NCBI GenBank assembly: GCA_003586115.2
Contig: QVOM02000116.1
Span: 41,316,197 to 41,380,196, forward strand
DNA length: 64,000 nt
Source of the DNA: Salvator merianae
Lineage: Eukaryota > Chordata > Lepidosauria > Squamata > Teiidae
Direction of reading: 5' to 3'
The translations under genes were made by a program, and so were the position numbers. Positions 47,815 through 61,299 of this stretch are shown here, piece after piece (position 1 is the stretch's first letter; each line of letters opens with the position of its first letter). The notes beneath the pieces were generated by a model. The model did not search any database. It was not told where the DNA came from and saw only the letters and a list, made by a program, of their open reading frames with translations.

Positions 47815-50800
47815 TATGTTTTGATCCTCGGTTGGCATCCGCTAGTCTCCTGGAAGTGCTCCACATGTTACCATCCTTCTGTCAAAGTGCTATTTATCAA
47901 GGGCCTCTGTTTTCCCTTGTTCTGATTCTTTCACATTTACTTCAAACACTTTGTTTCCCTTATTTCCTGGTTAAGGTTTACTAACTAATGGGTCTTAAAG
48001 ATGAAAATAGCAACTTCCTTTGTTATTTAAAACATCAGTTAGAGTCTGCAGTGTAATTTATAGAAAAAGTAAAGAACATTAGATACAAGAAAGCAAGCCA
48101 AAACAGAACCTCATCTTTCACAGCTGTATCCAGAGCAATCCCAGGATGCTTTTGAAGAGAAGGTGCACAGCGGATAGCAAAGAGCAGATTGTTTTTTTAA
48201 GTCTGGTATAAAGAATCTGTATGTCTGACATTCGGGTGCAAACTTCACAGACTGTGCCTGCCTTTGCATGAGCCTTTGACTTCAGATTGGATTTGCCTTG
48301 GAGATATCTTCAGTTGAAGGATACCTTCTCAAAGAGTGAACTGTTTTGTATAGAAGAATACGTCTGGCTACTTCACTTGCAATGCATCATTTGAGTGGCA
48401 TCAAGAGCGTGTTAAGTACTACTTAAGAAAGACTCCTGCCTGGTTTACGAAGCCCTAGCCTGAAACTGGCAGTGGTCTGTTTTGATCATAGCAGTAGAAC
48501 CTCAGAAACAGAAGATATTGGAGGGAAGGCATAGCTACCTTAGATCAAGGTCATGAGTTTGATCTTTTCATCTTTGCTCCCCCTCCCACTGTAGCACTGA
48601 TACTTGTAGCGCACTGTCATCCCTTCCTTAGGATGTAATGGAAACACTTGAAAGGTCTAGAAAAACTACCCATTTCTGATGGTCCTCATCAAGCTCATCA
48701 GTTAATCGAAAAGGGGAGTACTTCTCCAGCCAGGCAGATTGGTTGCTTCTTCTCAATCAGACCTCTGTTGACTAAGAATCACGGACTATTGCAGGACATG
48801 AAATAAGGGAACCCAGACCAGACTTGACCTCAGTTGACCAAAAACAACAGTCCCATATGGAACCATGAGGTTTATAGGTCTAACACCCAGTACAAAATTG
48901 GCCCATCCAGCAAAGTATGTTAGTAGGTGTACTGAGGTTATTCCATGCTGTATATCTTTGAACAGGGAGCTTTCTTCATGCGGGGCTGTCTGTTGTTTTA
49001 AGCTGAACATCATTTTTCTCCGGAGCATTGTTTTATGTAGCACAGAAAGGTTCCCTATGAACAGCCCAGCTTCCTAGTCACACAGAGAAATTGCTGAAGC
49101 TGAGCCCGCTCGAGAAGAGTGTCATGACCTTGGGATCTCCGTTGCACCTAATGGCTGGCTGTGCCTGTGTCTGCACCCAGCTGTTAGCTTGCTATTGATC
49201 CTGGTTGTTCAATAACTTTCCCAATTCACCCATGTAAGGCAGTAGTGTAGCCTCCATATTGTGAAGGAAAACTGCAGTGGAACCAGTTCAGAATTGCCAG
49301 TCAAACCCATGCAAAAGAGCCATGCAGAACACATTAAGCTTGCATAATGAGAAGTTATTATTTTGTTGTTTTCATTTGTGTTTGGTGATACTGTGTTATT
49401 TGTTTGATAGTTTTTGATAAGTAAGTGTTCTGTCCAAAAGATGTATCATTCATGGATAATAATAATGAGGAGAAGGAGATTGGTGCTGTGGAGTGATGAA
49501 TTCTGTGAATAAACACATACTGTACACACACCAGTATACAGGCAGAAATTATTTATGATTGAGTTGCAGTTTCAAAACTGCTGTGATCAAAACTGTTCAT
49601 TGTGAAAGGGGGACAGGTTTTAATTTTCCATGCTTCTGTGGTTTATCTGCTGATTTTAAGCTGGTACAAGTTTTCCTTCCATTTCAATATTAATACGTAA
49701 TATGCTCGTGAGTAAAACGTTCTGCTTTAAAGAAATCATTTCTGAAACATCTCTCCTTAGGGTCAGTAATTCTAAATTCAGGGAATTTAGAAGTCCAGGG
49801 AATATTCCAGTTTTCAGTCCAGCATATGCTGAGCCTGATAGTGTTCTTGGAAGCCGGTGCTGTATTACAAACAGTCTACTACTTTCTTTTTTTGATTTAG
49901 CAAAACTATATCTCATGTAAAGTAAAACTTGATTAAATAGTTAAACAAGTGTTCTTACATTTTTGAGCAAACAGTTGAGGAGACTTCTGTGTTTTCCATA
50001 TATTCTTTCTGAGCTTCTCAGTAGCATCTGCTGGATCAATCCTGGAAAAGTTTTGCTAGATCAGACGGTCTGACAGAAGAGAGTTCTCCTTTTCACATTT
50101 TGTAAGGCCTTTGAAGCAGGGCTGCAAGTTGGAAGTGACAAAAGTGTTTAATTTAATGCAGAAATTTCTGAAGTGTGGCCTGTGAACTTCAATAAGAAGA
50201 TTACTGAAGCATGTTTCTTAGCCTTCAAGCACATACACAAGGGCCCTTCAGCATGATCACGGAATACTGTAGTGAGCAGAGGCACCCATCTGCCAGCACT
50301 GAAAGTCTCCCTTGTGTTTTCCTATGGAGTGGTTTTTTCCTTCTGCAGCAATGTGCCGGTTGGTTGTAGATAATTAACACAGTGCACTGTTTCTAGTAGT
50401 CCACTGCTAGGAGAACAGCTGGGGAAACGGAGTGAGCAGGACAATATCAACAGCATGATGAACAAGCTGCATCCTGCACCTTTCCAGGCATTGGAAGCCT
50501 AGCACATAAAAGGGGAGGAAGGTGTGTATACGAGGGGCATGACTGAGGGGCTGTTGGAGGTCCTGGGGGTTGTCTGGGCAGGGAGGGTGAGAAACAATCT
50601 GTCAACAGTTGCGCCAGCTGGAATGACCTATAGGGGCCCTTCTGGAGACTGGCAGAGCCTCAAGGTCTGGCCAGCAGAGCCCAATGAGCTGCATGAATTC
50701 AGTGGTGGTGGTCCTCTCCTTCCTTCACACAGTTTTGCTCAGCACCTGAGGCACCAGTCGGGCTGACCTGCAGCCATATCCAAAGTGAGTACTCCTTGGA

Positions 50801-52240
50801 ATGCAGCAGCTATCTGGCTCTGGCTTTTCAGTCCTTCAATTGTTATTGGGCAGTCTTAGTCAAGAGACGGCGTTTCACTTAGCAGAATAAATACAGTCTG
50901 CCTCTGCCAGGCAACCCCTGGTAAAGCCATAAGGGCACACACAGCATTAAACGTGCCACCGGAAAAAAATTAAGTCACCTGTCAACAATAGTAAAATTAT
51001 TATCATAATTATTATTTTTAAATGTGTTTTATTTTGCTGCTGACAAGCATCAAATGGTCCCCGTCCTCAGCTCAGAATCTGAAAGAGGTGACACAAAAGG
51101 AAAAGGGACGGAAAGGGAGAAGGAGGAGAAAACATGCTCAAGTTCTCAGTTGCACTCGGCACAGAGAAGTATGGTTCTCAATTTCATGTATAGTGCCAGA
51201 ATGTGTTTGGGGTTTTTTTTCAAACAAGACAAGAAGAATCTGGTTGGCTTAATTATTTGCAGTGTGTCCAGATAAATCCTGCATCCTTTGCAGAAGATCT
51301 GGGAGGATCATGTAGTGGAGAATATCACTTCTATCAAGTATGGTATACTGTTCCCTCTGGATGACAGTCTTTCAGTCTCTACTGCTAGTGCCTTTGATAT
51401 GTAGTATAAATGGCTCTCCTCGCCACTCCCTTTCTCAGTGTTGTATCAGCTTTCTTTGAAAATAAACTTGAGTGGTTCACAGTTGCTTGTGCTGAGATTT
51501 AAAGTTTTGCTAAGCAGACTCCAGGAAATTCATAGATGCACAGAGGCAGGGTTTTTAAACTTGCTTTGTGTTTAGAAACAACAAATGATGGTCTCGTTTC
51601 AACCAAGATTTTAGGAAGGTTCCAATGTCCAGTTGACAAATTGGTTGGCTTAAACCAAGAAAACATTTTGATGATTAATACTGTGTCACTAGTTAATTGG
51701 GCAGCTACTAACAAAAAATATTTTGGGAGTAGGGGGCATTTTAGAACTGCCATCCCTTTCTACCAGAGAGAAAGTAAAGCTGATGTTCTGGGGGGGAGGG
51801 AGGCATCTTCTTGAACAAATAAATTTCAGATTTTATCTTAACTCTTCTTCAAGTTAACTGTGCAGTTTTCCTCACTTTAATTGTTGAAATATTCTTGCAG
51901 TAAAATGACTGAGATTTATCATCCTGATTTTTTTTATAGCTCCACCTCATTGTCTCTTTTCTTAGTTAAGATCAGATATTTTTTGCTTTAAAATCCAGTT
52001 CTGAAGAGTCTATTTGTTAATAGGATTTGATCGGCATTAAATAGTAGGAATCTACTTTGCATTCAAAAAACACATTCAAGGCCGTGTGAAACTTGCTGCG
52101 CTGGATCATAACAGACTGAGAGTTATGGACTGCCTGGATCTTGTCCAACTTTTGTGGTCACGGGTGTTTGTCTATTTCTGTATGAGATTGATTAAATAAT
52201 TCTTGGTTTAGGTTTTATTTTAATCTATCCATTTTCCTTT
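47815..52240. other. CREM intron, right part, no gene seen
   Basis: No recognised exon or full repeat. A short degraded bZIP-independent open frame near 50.5 kb is GC-richer but unassigned. The stretch ends at the polypyrimidine tract of the exon at 52,282. Confidence 0.5.
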
Positions 52241-52281
52241 GTGTTGCAACCATCATCCCTTCCCCTTCTTTCAATTTACAG

Positions 52282-52438
52282 CTGCAACTGGTGATATGCC
52301 AACTTACCAGATCCGAACTCCAACTACAGCCTTACCTCAGGGGGTAGTTATGGCGGCATCCCCGGGAACGTTGCACAGTCCACAGCAACTAGCAGAAGAA
52401 GCAACGCGTAAAAGAGAGCTAAGGCTTATGAAAAATAG
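52282..52438 (+). CDS. CREM: CREM linker and start of basic region
   Basis: Acceptor ccttctttcaatttacag; reads AATGDMPTYQIRTPTTALPQ, then GVVMAASPGTLHSPQQLAEE and ATRKRELRLMKNR. Donor AAATAG^GTACCA, phase 2. It begins the DNA-binding basic region (RKRELRLMKNR) completed by either zipper exon. It is the first exon shared by full-length CREM and the short ICER-type repressors. Only minor changes from mammals. Confidence 0.98.
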
Positions 52439-54550
52439 GTACCATTATTTTAAGAACAAGTAATGCTGAGAATTAGCTTCTAAGTCCAAATGAAAGGAAA
52501 AGCAGTGAAGATTTAAACAAGACGGTTTAAACAAGCCGTCTGCAAAACTTACCTAAGGGTTATTTCAAGAGAGCTATGTTTTACTATAGCAGGGAGATAG
52601 CATTCAACTTCAAGGCCACTTAGACTTGACAGACTGCAAGACTGAGGGTAGGTCACAAAAGAACATTGTATTCTAAAAGGTTTCAGAATTATACAGAGGA
52701 GTGTCCTCTGTAAAGTAGGCCATTTGGCTCTGTTCCTGGTGAACAAAGGCATGACCACACTTGCTGTTGTATTTAGACCACAGTTGCCTCGTGCGCTGTG
52801 ATATCCCAAGGTTTTTTGAACTTTACAAAGGTGAAACAGCCCATTTCCCATTTATCTAAAAGCAACCATTTAATACAGGCTGTGACTTTTGCTGAGTGCA
52901 AGTGATAACAATTTATGGACACCCATTATATTTGCCAACGTTTGCTGAGAAGATGTTAATTCATGTCCATCATTTTGATAACTATGCTAGTATAAAAACA
53001 CAGTAATTCCATTAATTTCCAGGAAGGCAGAAACTGCATATCATGAAATTATTTATCAAGTTTAGGTTACTCTTGTTCCGCAAGGAGAGCTGTGATGATG
53101 CGTGGTTTGTAAAAACCTACCCTTGCTGTTTATAAAATACAATGTACCAAGTAAATGTGCTTGTGTAAGAAGATTATATATAAACTGAATGTGGCATGCA
53201 GTGTTCCTTGTATTGCAAGGGTTTTAGGTAGAAATTTTGTTCTGGGCTTGTGCAGTTGCAATCAAGTATGCATAATAGACATATGTCTCCTATTTTCCCA
53301 CTGACTGTATTTGGTATAGCTGCCCTAATCTTTTTCTTGGGGGCTATAAATGTATTTGTGGAAGTTCGTGTATGAATTAAGGCTTCATTTTTTGCATTTC
53401 TTGTTGACTGGTTTTTGAGCAGAATTTATTAACCATTTTGCTACCTGTTTGCTTTCTTTCTGATGTTCATGTGTGTCCGCTACTAATATTAATGGGTGTT
53501 GTTAGCATGCGCTGTCCAGGAAAAAGTGGAATCTTTTTAAACTAACCTTGCAGTTGCTCATTGTGTTCACAGCATTGCTTTTTGTTATGTCTTTTGCTTT
53601 TATTGCTCACCCAGAAGTCTTCATGTTATAGAATGCAGATACTTGTCTTCTCCCTCTCTTGTTTTCTCAGTCTAGGAATGGGTATTAGCCTCTTTTAAAA
53701 AATGCAGTACAACACTTTTTTCCACACATGTGATCTTCTGTGTACTGTAAATTCAAAGTGACTACAGTTGCAACCAACTGTTTTCCTATATTCCTAGAAT
53801 GATTTTTTTAAACAAGCCTCCTGCACATGCAGAACAGTAGGCAAATCTTACTTGATAAAATCTTTCTACCTTTTTTGTGAGTAAAGATGAAACTCAAAAA
53901 AATAATGGCATGGTAAGAACCTTATTAGCATACACATGCCTGCATTTGTTATTATTTCCATGCTTCTAGTATGTCTTAATTACTTTACCATAAAAAAGGT
54001 CTCAAGCCCTATAGTACAAATGCCCTCAGAAAGAAGTTTGGATTCTCACACCCATTTCAAACAAGTTTCAGTGGAATTTGACCTTTTGCAAAAACTAGCT
54101 GTCTGCCAGAATTTTAGTCTGCAGATAAAACCTAATATTTCTGCTTACAGCATTTTGGCAGAGATAGGCTATGATGTTTCAGGTACCTGTTTAATGCACA
54201 TTATTATGGGAAATCATATAAATAGACAGTGTGGGGGTTTCTGTGTAATTCAAGTGTTTGCGGTAGCTGGTAGTGCTTTAACAGTTGCTAGAGCATGATC
54301 TGTATTACTGTATTACAGTAATTTTCTGATATGGAAAAGGTTGGTGTTCTTTCTGTGTCTGTTACCATGCTTCATCTGTTGTTATGTGTTGTCTGTTGCT
54401 TTCTGTGGGTTGCAACTGTGATGAGAATGTTGTGTAGTGTAGCGATTTGGTACTTGTTCCTTTCAGCATTTCTGATTTCGGAGGTTTCTTGTCCAGGTTT
54501 TCATTCTGTTGTGCCTGCTTCTATAGTCATTTGCCTTGTGTTGGTTCCAG

Positions 54551-54695
54551 GGAAGCTGCTCGTGAGTGTCGCAGGAAGAAGAAGGAGTATGTCAAATGTC
54601 TTGAAAATCGTGTGGCTGTGCTTGAAAACCAAAACAAGACTCTCATTGAGGAACTCAAGGCCCTCAAAGATCTTTATTGCCATAAAGCAGAGTAA
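54551..54695 (+). CDS. CREM: CREM bZIP exon, DNA-binding domain I
   Basis: Acceptor tgttggttccag; reads EAARECRRKKKEYVKCLENR, then VAVLENQNKTLIEELKALKD and LYCHKAE, then TAA. It has basic-region residues and a leucine zipper identical in type to CREB1. Either this exon or the next completes the protein; both join in phase 2. The isoform starting at 27,143 with this end is 332 residues. Confidence 0.98.
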
Positions 54696-54984
54696 CTGGT
54701 GCTGGGCTATGGACCTTATTGCCATGAATGCTAATCAAGGCATGAAACGAAGCAATTCTCCGGATTGCCATGTGACCCTTGAGGAAGGGACAGTATGTGG
54801 CCCTCACGATACTTGCTTTTCTTAGGTGTTTTCACAAAGATTTGGAGGTGATCCAAATTTTGGAAAGCATAACAGTGTCCGCATTATACTGACCTTCATC
54901 ACTGCATTTCTGCCCTTGCCCCTCATCTAGTAGCATGCCAAAAACTGTGTTTCTCTTTGCCCTTTTTACTTCTGCTTTTTTCAG

Positions 54985-55129
54985 GGAAGCTGCAAAAGAA
55001 TGTCGACGGCGGAAGAAAGAATACGTGAAATGTCTGGAGAGTCGCGTTGCAATGTTAGAAGTTCAAAACAAGAAACTTATAGAAGAGCTAGAAACCTTAA
55101 AAGACATTTGCTCTTCCAAGACAGACTAG
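54985..55129 (+). CDS. CREM: CREM bZIP exon, DNA-binding domain II
   Basis: Acceptor ttctgcttttttcag; reads EAAKECRRRKKEYVKCLESR, then VAMLEVQNKKLIEELETLKD and ICSSKTD, then TAG. It is the tandem alternative of the exon 434 nt upstream: same phase, same length (145 nt with stop), diverged zipper. In mammals the two domains differ in DNA binding and dimer preference. The pyrimidine tract is stronger than that of domain I. Confidence 0.98.
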
Positions 55130-55515
55130 TGTCAATACTGAAACTGTGAACTGGCTACAGCATGTACAGATGCTTCTGCAGGCAATGTCTAGTCAACAAG
55201 AATTATGACTTTTCCTTTGTATCATTTGTCTTCTAGTCCAACCTCTAACATTCCTGAAACACTTTGCTACATTTTTTTGTAGATTCTTAGTTGAAATTTT
55301 CAGGGTTTTTTCCCCCTTATCCAGAAAGAGTCAGATGGTTAAGGCAGTGTCTGTTCCATCTTTGAAAATGCAACATGTGTAAAGAGCTGCTTCTTTGTCC
55401 AGTATTTGCATTAATTAATTTAAAAGTGTAATTCTGGTAGTTCCCACTTGCACCAGTATTTTAAAATGATCAAAGATAACGCATCCAGCACAATAAAATG
55501 AAAACCACCCAAAGT
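55130..55515 (+). terminator. CREM: CREM 3' UTR with first poly(A) signal
   Basis: AT-rich sequence after the domain II stop. AATAAA at 55492-55497 is the first good signal. Others (near 56,594 and 57,511) could give longer tails; the one used cannot be told from sequence. Confidence 0.5.
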
Positions 55516-56388
55516 ATCTCAGGAAAGAATTATATATAAAAAGTATGTTGTCATAACATACGTTTATTAGAATACTAGTTTACAAATGAATTTATGGCAT
55601 ATTTTTATATTCATCGCTTTGTGAAAGAAAGTATTGTATTGCTGTCACTGAGTGCCATGGTTGAAACTAGTTTTTAAATAGAACCATGTTGGTTAAACAT
55701 TGTAGTGTTTGGAGTTTATTTAAACATCTGGTGTGGGTAAGAAGTTTGAAAATAATGCAGTGTGAAGTAATTTTAAGAAACATATTTACTGTCTTCTTTG
55801 ATATTTCATGAGCAGCCTACATTATTGTAATACAGAGCCCTGAGGTCACTTCTCACAAATTCCAACTATATGTTCAATGACCTATTGTAAATAGTATTGA
55901 CACATTTAATTTTTTGAAAAGGTCTTCTTCAACAGAGGTCTTTCCCAGTCTAGCCTATCTTCTTTTAAGTATATTTTACAAAGACTTCAGCAATTTCTGA
56001 TTGTCAGTTTTACTTGGAGGTGAATCACTCTGGATATGATATTAAATGCCCTGGATATATTAAATGTTTGGTCAGGAAGAGTTTAACTAATCGAAATGTG
56101 CCAAGGATGTAAAATACTTTTGTGGAGCATACAAACTGATTTTTTTTAACTGCATGTTTTGTGTCTTCACGATTTGGAATGTGTATAGGAATCTGAAACC
56201 TGCAACGTGCATGTTCACAAGTTAATGTGAGATATTGACTTTTGTACATGTGGTTTTGTGAGACTTCAAGCCTCATCCATTTTGTGGGTGAGGTAGTGGT
56301 TGGAAGAGGAATGGAGTTTTAGAACTCTGGTGGTTTTGTGAATTCTGAGTGGGTTTGAAAGAGCCTGAATGAGTTCTGTGTGCTGCAG

Positions 56389-57721
56389 TGTTATGAGTGT
56401 CAGATTTTCACCATTCTTCTTCCTGCATCTGGACATCTGAGATTCTTCAAAGGTAAGAGATCTAGCATATCTTATTCCTTGTTTTTCTGTGATCTGGAAT
56501 CTTGGACAATTGCCAACTCCTGTGGTCTCATAAAATAGGTGTGGGTTCTCCAGAGAGTCTGAAAAACTGGGTCTGTGGCAGAATTCTGAAAAATAAAGAC
56601 CCAGGAAGATCCCTCCTTCCCCATTTTTTGCTGAACTTTCCAGATACTGGTTCCCTTAACCCCCAAATTCCTATTGGTGCAATAACTTTTTATTTGCAAA
56701 TGTCAAACTTGCAGTGTTTTTTTGGGAATGCAGCCATTGTGACAACCACTGTCTATTCTATTTAAGTAATTCCAAGACTGTATGTGACTATGTTGCACAG
56801 TTTTCTTTCTCGTGTTTCTTCCTAAACCCTATTTTCTAGAGTGCATTCAATTCCTTTGTCTGCTTACAAGAGAGGCAGCATTATTTCCTGAATCCCTCTG
56901 ATCTAGAGCTCTGGAAGGCATAGTGATGATTCAGAGTACTGCCAACATTAAGCAACTCTTCACATTTGTCATAAACAAAGACTAAGGATTTCCTCTTGCG
57001 TGACTGTACTAATGATTCCTTTTTGCATTATGGCATATGTGGGTTTGGTTAATACCAGGTTGTGCTAAAATTGCAGAAGTTACGGCAACAAGTAATCAAC
57101 TAGTAGATTCTCTTTTGCATTTAAAAAAAAAGAATAGATCTGTTTGAAAGTATCTTAACTGGTGAGCTGTGGATGTGTATTGTAACTGAGATTAGTTATA
57201 TTCATTCTTCCCTTTAAAAAAAGTGCAGTAAAGGAGAACTTCTTCCACATTTTTGTATTAGTTGATGGGTTTACTGGGAAGAATTATTCTGAGGGTAAAC
57301 TTAGTGACTGTTTCCATTTTAGAAGCCTGAATGACTTCAAGGGGGTACAAATGACTAAAGGACAAAAATCTCTGCCTTTTCAGAATATATTTGAAGTGCA
57401 GTACATGTTTCAGAGTGAGGAATGTAGCTCTTTTTTTTCTTACTTTTACAAATGGCAAACTGAAATTGAGAATTGCTGGTTGTTGAGGGAATTGCCTATG
57501 GGAATTGCCAATAAATAATTTGAACTGCCAGTTTCTTCAAAGCCAAAAGACTTGAGGAAAATTCAGTGCAACACTTTCTACTATGTGAACTGGATGGTGA
57601 TTTCTTAAAGGAAAGCAACAGGCAATGTCAGAATGATAGACTAAACCACGCTGAATTGAGAAAAGACCAAAATCCTTGCTTAGAGACAGTGGAATCAAGT
57701 AAAGACATGTTACAATTAAAG
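56389..57721 (+). other. Two candidate plus-strand exons downstream of CREM
   Basis: 56389-56452 (acceptor gtgtgctgcag, donor TTCAAAG^GTAAGA, phase 0-1) reads CYECQIFTILLPASGHLRFF. 57543-57721 (acceptor tttcttcaaag, donor TTAAAG^GTAACA, phase 1-0) is open for 59 codons, containing KRLEENSVQHFLLCELDGDF then LKESNRQCQNDRLNHAELRK. The second is charged and coiled-coil-like. Phases agree. They could belong to an unidentified gene after CREM or be chance; a long frame on the opposite strand (57537-57854) competes. Confidence 0.25.
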
Positions 57722-58280
57722 GTAACAATGCCCTTGAGTCAAGCTTGATTCCTGTTTTCTTGCCAGGCATTTTCTTGGCACAGGCAGAGATATTTTGCCA
57801 TTGCAGCCCTGAAATTTCTTTGTGGTTGTCCATCCAAATTTTAACTGGATCCAACCCTGCTTAGTTTTTCAAGAAGGGCCAAGGTAATCTTGATGCTTCC
57901 CCCCACTAAATTAAAAAATGGTTTGCATTCATTTTCTTTTTTAAAAAATACTTATAACTTAGCATCATTAATAGCTTTTATTAGTTCCAGAGTAATTAAA
58001 ATATTTAAAGCTAACAAAGAAGATTATGTTTCCACCATTACTATGTTTTCTGCACTTTTCCAAACAAATACTCTTATAATTTAGTTAAAAGCATGAGCAA
58101 GAAGGATTTCAACTGTTCCACATTTTTTAAATTATCATGGTTGTGCCACGGTGCTATGTATTTATCTCCATTCTTTTCCTACAGATCCTGTGAATGTAAG
58201 TTATTACTAATTTTTAGTTTTGTTTTCACAAAAGCACTGTGTCACTGGCTAGAAGACTGTAATCTGGATCTCAGACTTAA

Positions 58281-58450
58281 GACCCATCTACATCTAAGTT
58301 TTAATTCAGCTTCAGCCCACTTTCAAAATGAGAGAACACATCAGAAGAATCCATTTTTGGGTTTAATAATGTGGAAAGAAAATGACTGCTCACTTTGCTG
58401 ATGTGTTCTGTCACTCTGAAGCTGGATTAAAACTTAGGTGTAGTTGGACA
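58281..58450. mobile_element. 170-bp MITE with long terminal inverted repeats
   Basis: The left arm (ATCTACATCTAAGTTTTAAT, then TCAGCTTCA...GAGAACACATCAG) and the right arm (CTGATGTGTTCTGTC...TGAAGCTGGATTAAAAC, then TTAGGTGTAG) are inverted copies over about 60 nt with small gaps. A 102-codon open frame crossing it is spurious. Confidence 0.75.
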
Positions 58451-59354
58451 ATTACAGGCTCTTCACCCTGAAGGGCATATGCAGGCAAAGAGTTGTGCCT
58501 GTGAACTGAAGGTTCTTAAGTTCTTAAGCTGAAAAAAAGAACATGACTTTTAAATCTGATTTCATACTCGAAAAGGAATAGATCTGTTTGTCTATCTTAC
58601 ATTTATTATGTAGCTCAGGTGTCTCAAACTGCAGCTCTCTTATATGTTCATGGCAGTTGTTTAGGGGCATCTGGAAAGCTGCAGTTCGAGTCCCTTGATT
58701 ATAGTTGCTACCTGATTTTCTTTTAGTGGCAGCCCAGTGTTTACCATCCATAGCTCCAAATGTTATAGATCTGCAGCTGCTAGGCTTTGGAACCCTGAAG
58801 CGGACTGCCTCATCTCCATCCCAGCCTGTTCTCATCATAGCTGGGCATACTGACTGGGTCTCAGGTAACTAACTACTGATGTCATCAGAAAGCACAGACC
58901 AAGTAGATGAGCAGGGAGAAAATTCTAAATCCTGCCCACTGGACAGTGAAGTCTCTTTAAGACAAAGTAAAAACTGAAAACTGAAAGGAAGTACTAGTAC
59001 CTACTGAAGCTGCCCTTTAATGACCCAGCAGGCAGGGGGGCTGGCACGCAATGCTGAGAGTGGAATGCTAGAAGTTAAAGTTCAAGAACAAGTGGGGGTT
59101 GCAGTCTGGGTCCCCTGTTGAACGTTATTTGATGGAGTTACTGCAGCTGGGGACATGTAATTTTCCTGTGATCTAAAGCTGGATGCTCTGGCTGTTGCAG
59201 CCTTGTGTAAGGCCGATCTTCTGTAATATGGTTGAGTTTTTTCTCTAGCAGATGATGGGCTTATGTCATTCTTTCTCTTTAAAAAACTGCTGAAGGGTGG
59301 GAGAGGATTTTTAAAATTTCAGACAGATCCATAGTGATCATGTTATAATAAAGT

Positions 59355-59645
59355 TCATAACATAAGAATATAAGAGAAGCCCTGCTGTATTAGGCCACGG
59401 CACATCTAGTCCTGCATCTGTTCTCACACAGTGGATCTCCAATTGCTTCTGGGCATTCTCAAGAAGAAGATAAGCGCAATACCTTCACCTGCTCTTAATT
59501 CTCTGCCAATGGCCTTTAGAGGCATCCTGCCTGTCTCTCCAACATGGAGGCAGTACCTAGACATGTATTCTAGTACCTGTTGATACACTTGTCCTCCGTG
59601 AATTTGTCCAGCCACTGCTTAAAGCCATCCATTGAATCATCCCTC
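59355..59645 (-). repeat. SINE/LINE copy, reverse orientation
   Basis: 'cataacataagaatataaga', then 'agccctgctgtattaggcca', 'catctagtcctgcatctgtt' and, at the far end, 'gaatttgtccagccactgct'. This is a long copy of the common reptile retroposon whose tail also sits at 40,055. Confidence 0.7.
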
Positions 59646-60334
59646 ATATAACATTGTGGTTTGGTTCCTGCATCATGTAATGTGAAACCACATTATACAA
59701 GTTATTGCTGACAATGGAAAACCAATGAAAGACAGTGGTGCTGTGTAGGAAAGATCTAGTCTACCATTGTAAGTCAATGCTTTGCAGAGAAAGACCCAGT
59801 TTACCAGTGCAAGTCAGTGATGCCATAGAGGACAGATGCAGTCTATCAGCTTAGGTTAGTGTCACTACCAAGGCCAAATTGTGTTACTGCAAATTAAAAG
59901 AGGAAAGTTGTGTTTTACCAGATACGTAAGAGCAAAGACATATTGTACAAAACCGTTTGGTATGAGGGTTGATCCTACCTCCTTAATTTTTTTAAATAAG
60001 TTTTGTACTGTAGAGGTTGTATTTGCTACAGATGAATTTGCTACTGTGAAATAGGTTGATCTGTAGGTGATGCAATGTGGCATTTTTCATGGAACTTTGG
60101 TTGTTCATTTAATCCTGACCTTTTCTTTATTGCGTGAAAGAATAAAACAGTATAAAACAATATAAAAATAATGAAGTATTAAAAAAATGTGATAGAAATT
60201 TAAGGCCTCAAAACATTATGTGGCACAATTTTATGTGGCTGTAATTTTAACTGGGCCCTGCTCTCATAAATGAAATATTATTGGTGTGATTTGAACCACC
60301 GGGTAGAGACTAGGAAAGGCCCCAAGATCCTTCT

Positions 60335-60725
60335 AATTCACTGCAGGGATGTACACAAACCAAGGGGTGTTTGAAGCAACAGTTTGTTCAGTTCGATTCC
60401 CCTCTCCCTTCATGTCCACTGCATCGCTGGTGGCTGTGACCCAGGGCAGGCCACCAGAAAGATGAGGCTCCCTGAAGTAGGTAAGCCCACGGATGCAATG
60501 GAGGTGATGCTGCAAGGAAGAAGGGGGGAGAAGGAGAGGCTGGGGTACAAAGGGAGGAGGCTGCATGTGCAAGGGGGGTTCATAAACCCATTAACTGAAC
60601 TGTCCACCAGTTCATATTTTGGGGACGAACCATTGGCTCTGTGGCTGGTTCAGGTTCATTATGAATCAAAGCGGCCATTTTTGTTTGTGCATATTCCTAA
60701 TTCACAGTTCAGTTTTCCACCATTC
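60335..60725. repeat. Copy of the unnamed interspersed family
   Basis: Starts 'gggatgtacacaaaccaagg' and ends 'ggttcaggttcattatgaat'. The ends relate to those at 29,465-30,250. The purine-rich centre creates overlapping open frames on both strands. Confidence 0.45.
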
Positions 60726-61299
60726 CAAACTGGATTATTTTGGGATCCTTACAAACAGGGCACAAAATTAATCTCTTGCTGTCTCTACCATGCAACAGTA
60801 GTGGCTGGTGCCACCCAGTTCTGAACTGTGGTTTATAGAAGAGGTTGCCTGTTGTTTTATGCTTATAGGTAATTCTGGAATTTTGAAACGATGTAGTTGC
60901 TTGTCTTTCCTAACCTCTCTGTTTTACACCCTGCTCCCCTCATAACTTGTAGAAATGCACAAACCAGATTAGTTGCTTTTTTCCCTAACAGCAGTATTTC
61001 TAGAGCAATCAAAATGAATCTGTCACTTATCAGTTCAGGGATTTGATCAGTATTGGTGGGGTAGAGATTTAAATTTTTTCAAGAGGACTGGATATTTTTC
61101 TAAGTAACTTTTCAACTGCTGATCATTTTGTGATTCTCATGTGAGAAGGAAGTGGGAGGTTCAGGAGTAATGAGAACATCAAGCACCCCTGCTTTACAGC
61201 TAAGCAAATAAGCCCATGTGCTTGTCTGCACTTGCTTTATTTTGGAGCAGACACCACACAGATTCCTCAGAAACTTTTTGACAGCAAATTAATTTATTA

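Noticed and set aside
53936..54298. 120-codon plus-strand open frame
   Set aside because: No splice context or family similarity; intronic AT-rich sequence before the zipper exon.
54331..54825. 164-codon frame overlapping the bZIP exon
   Set aside because: A shifted-frame shadow of the domain I exon and its flanks.
57537..57854. 105-codon minus-strand open frame opposite the 57,543 segment
   Set aside because: No acceptor/donor logic or recognised family; cannot be separated from a shadow frame.
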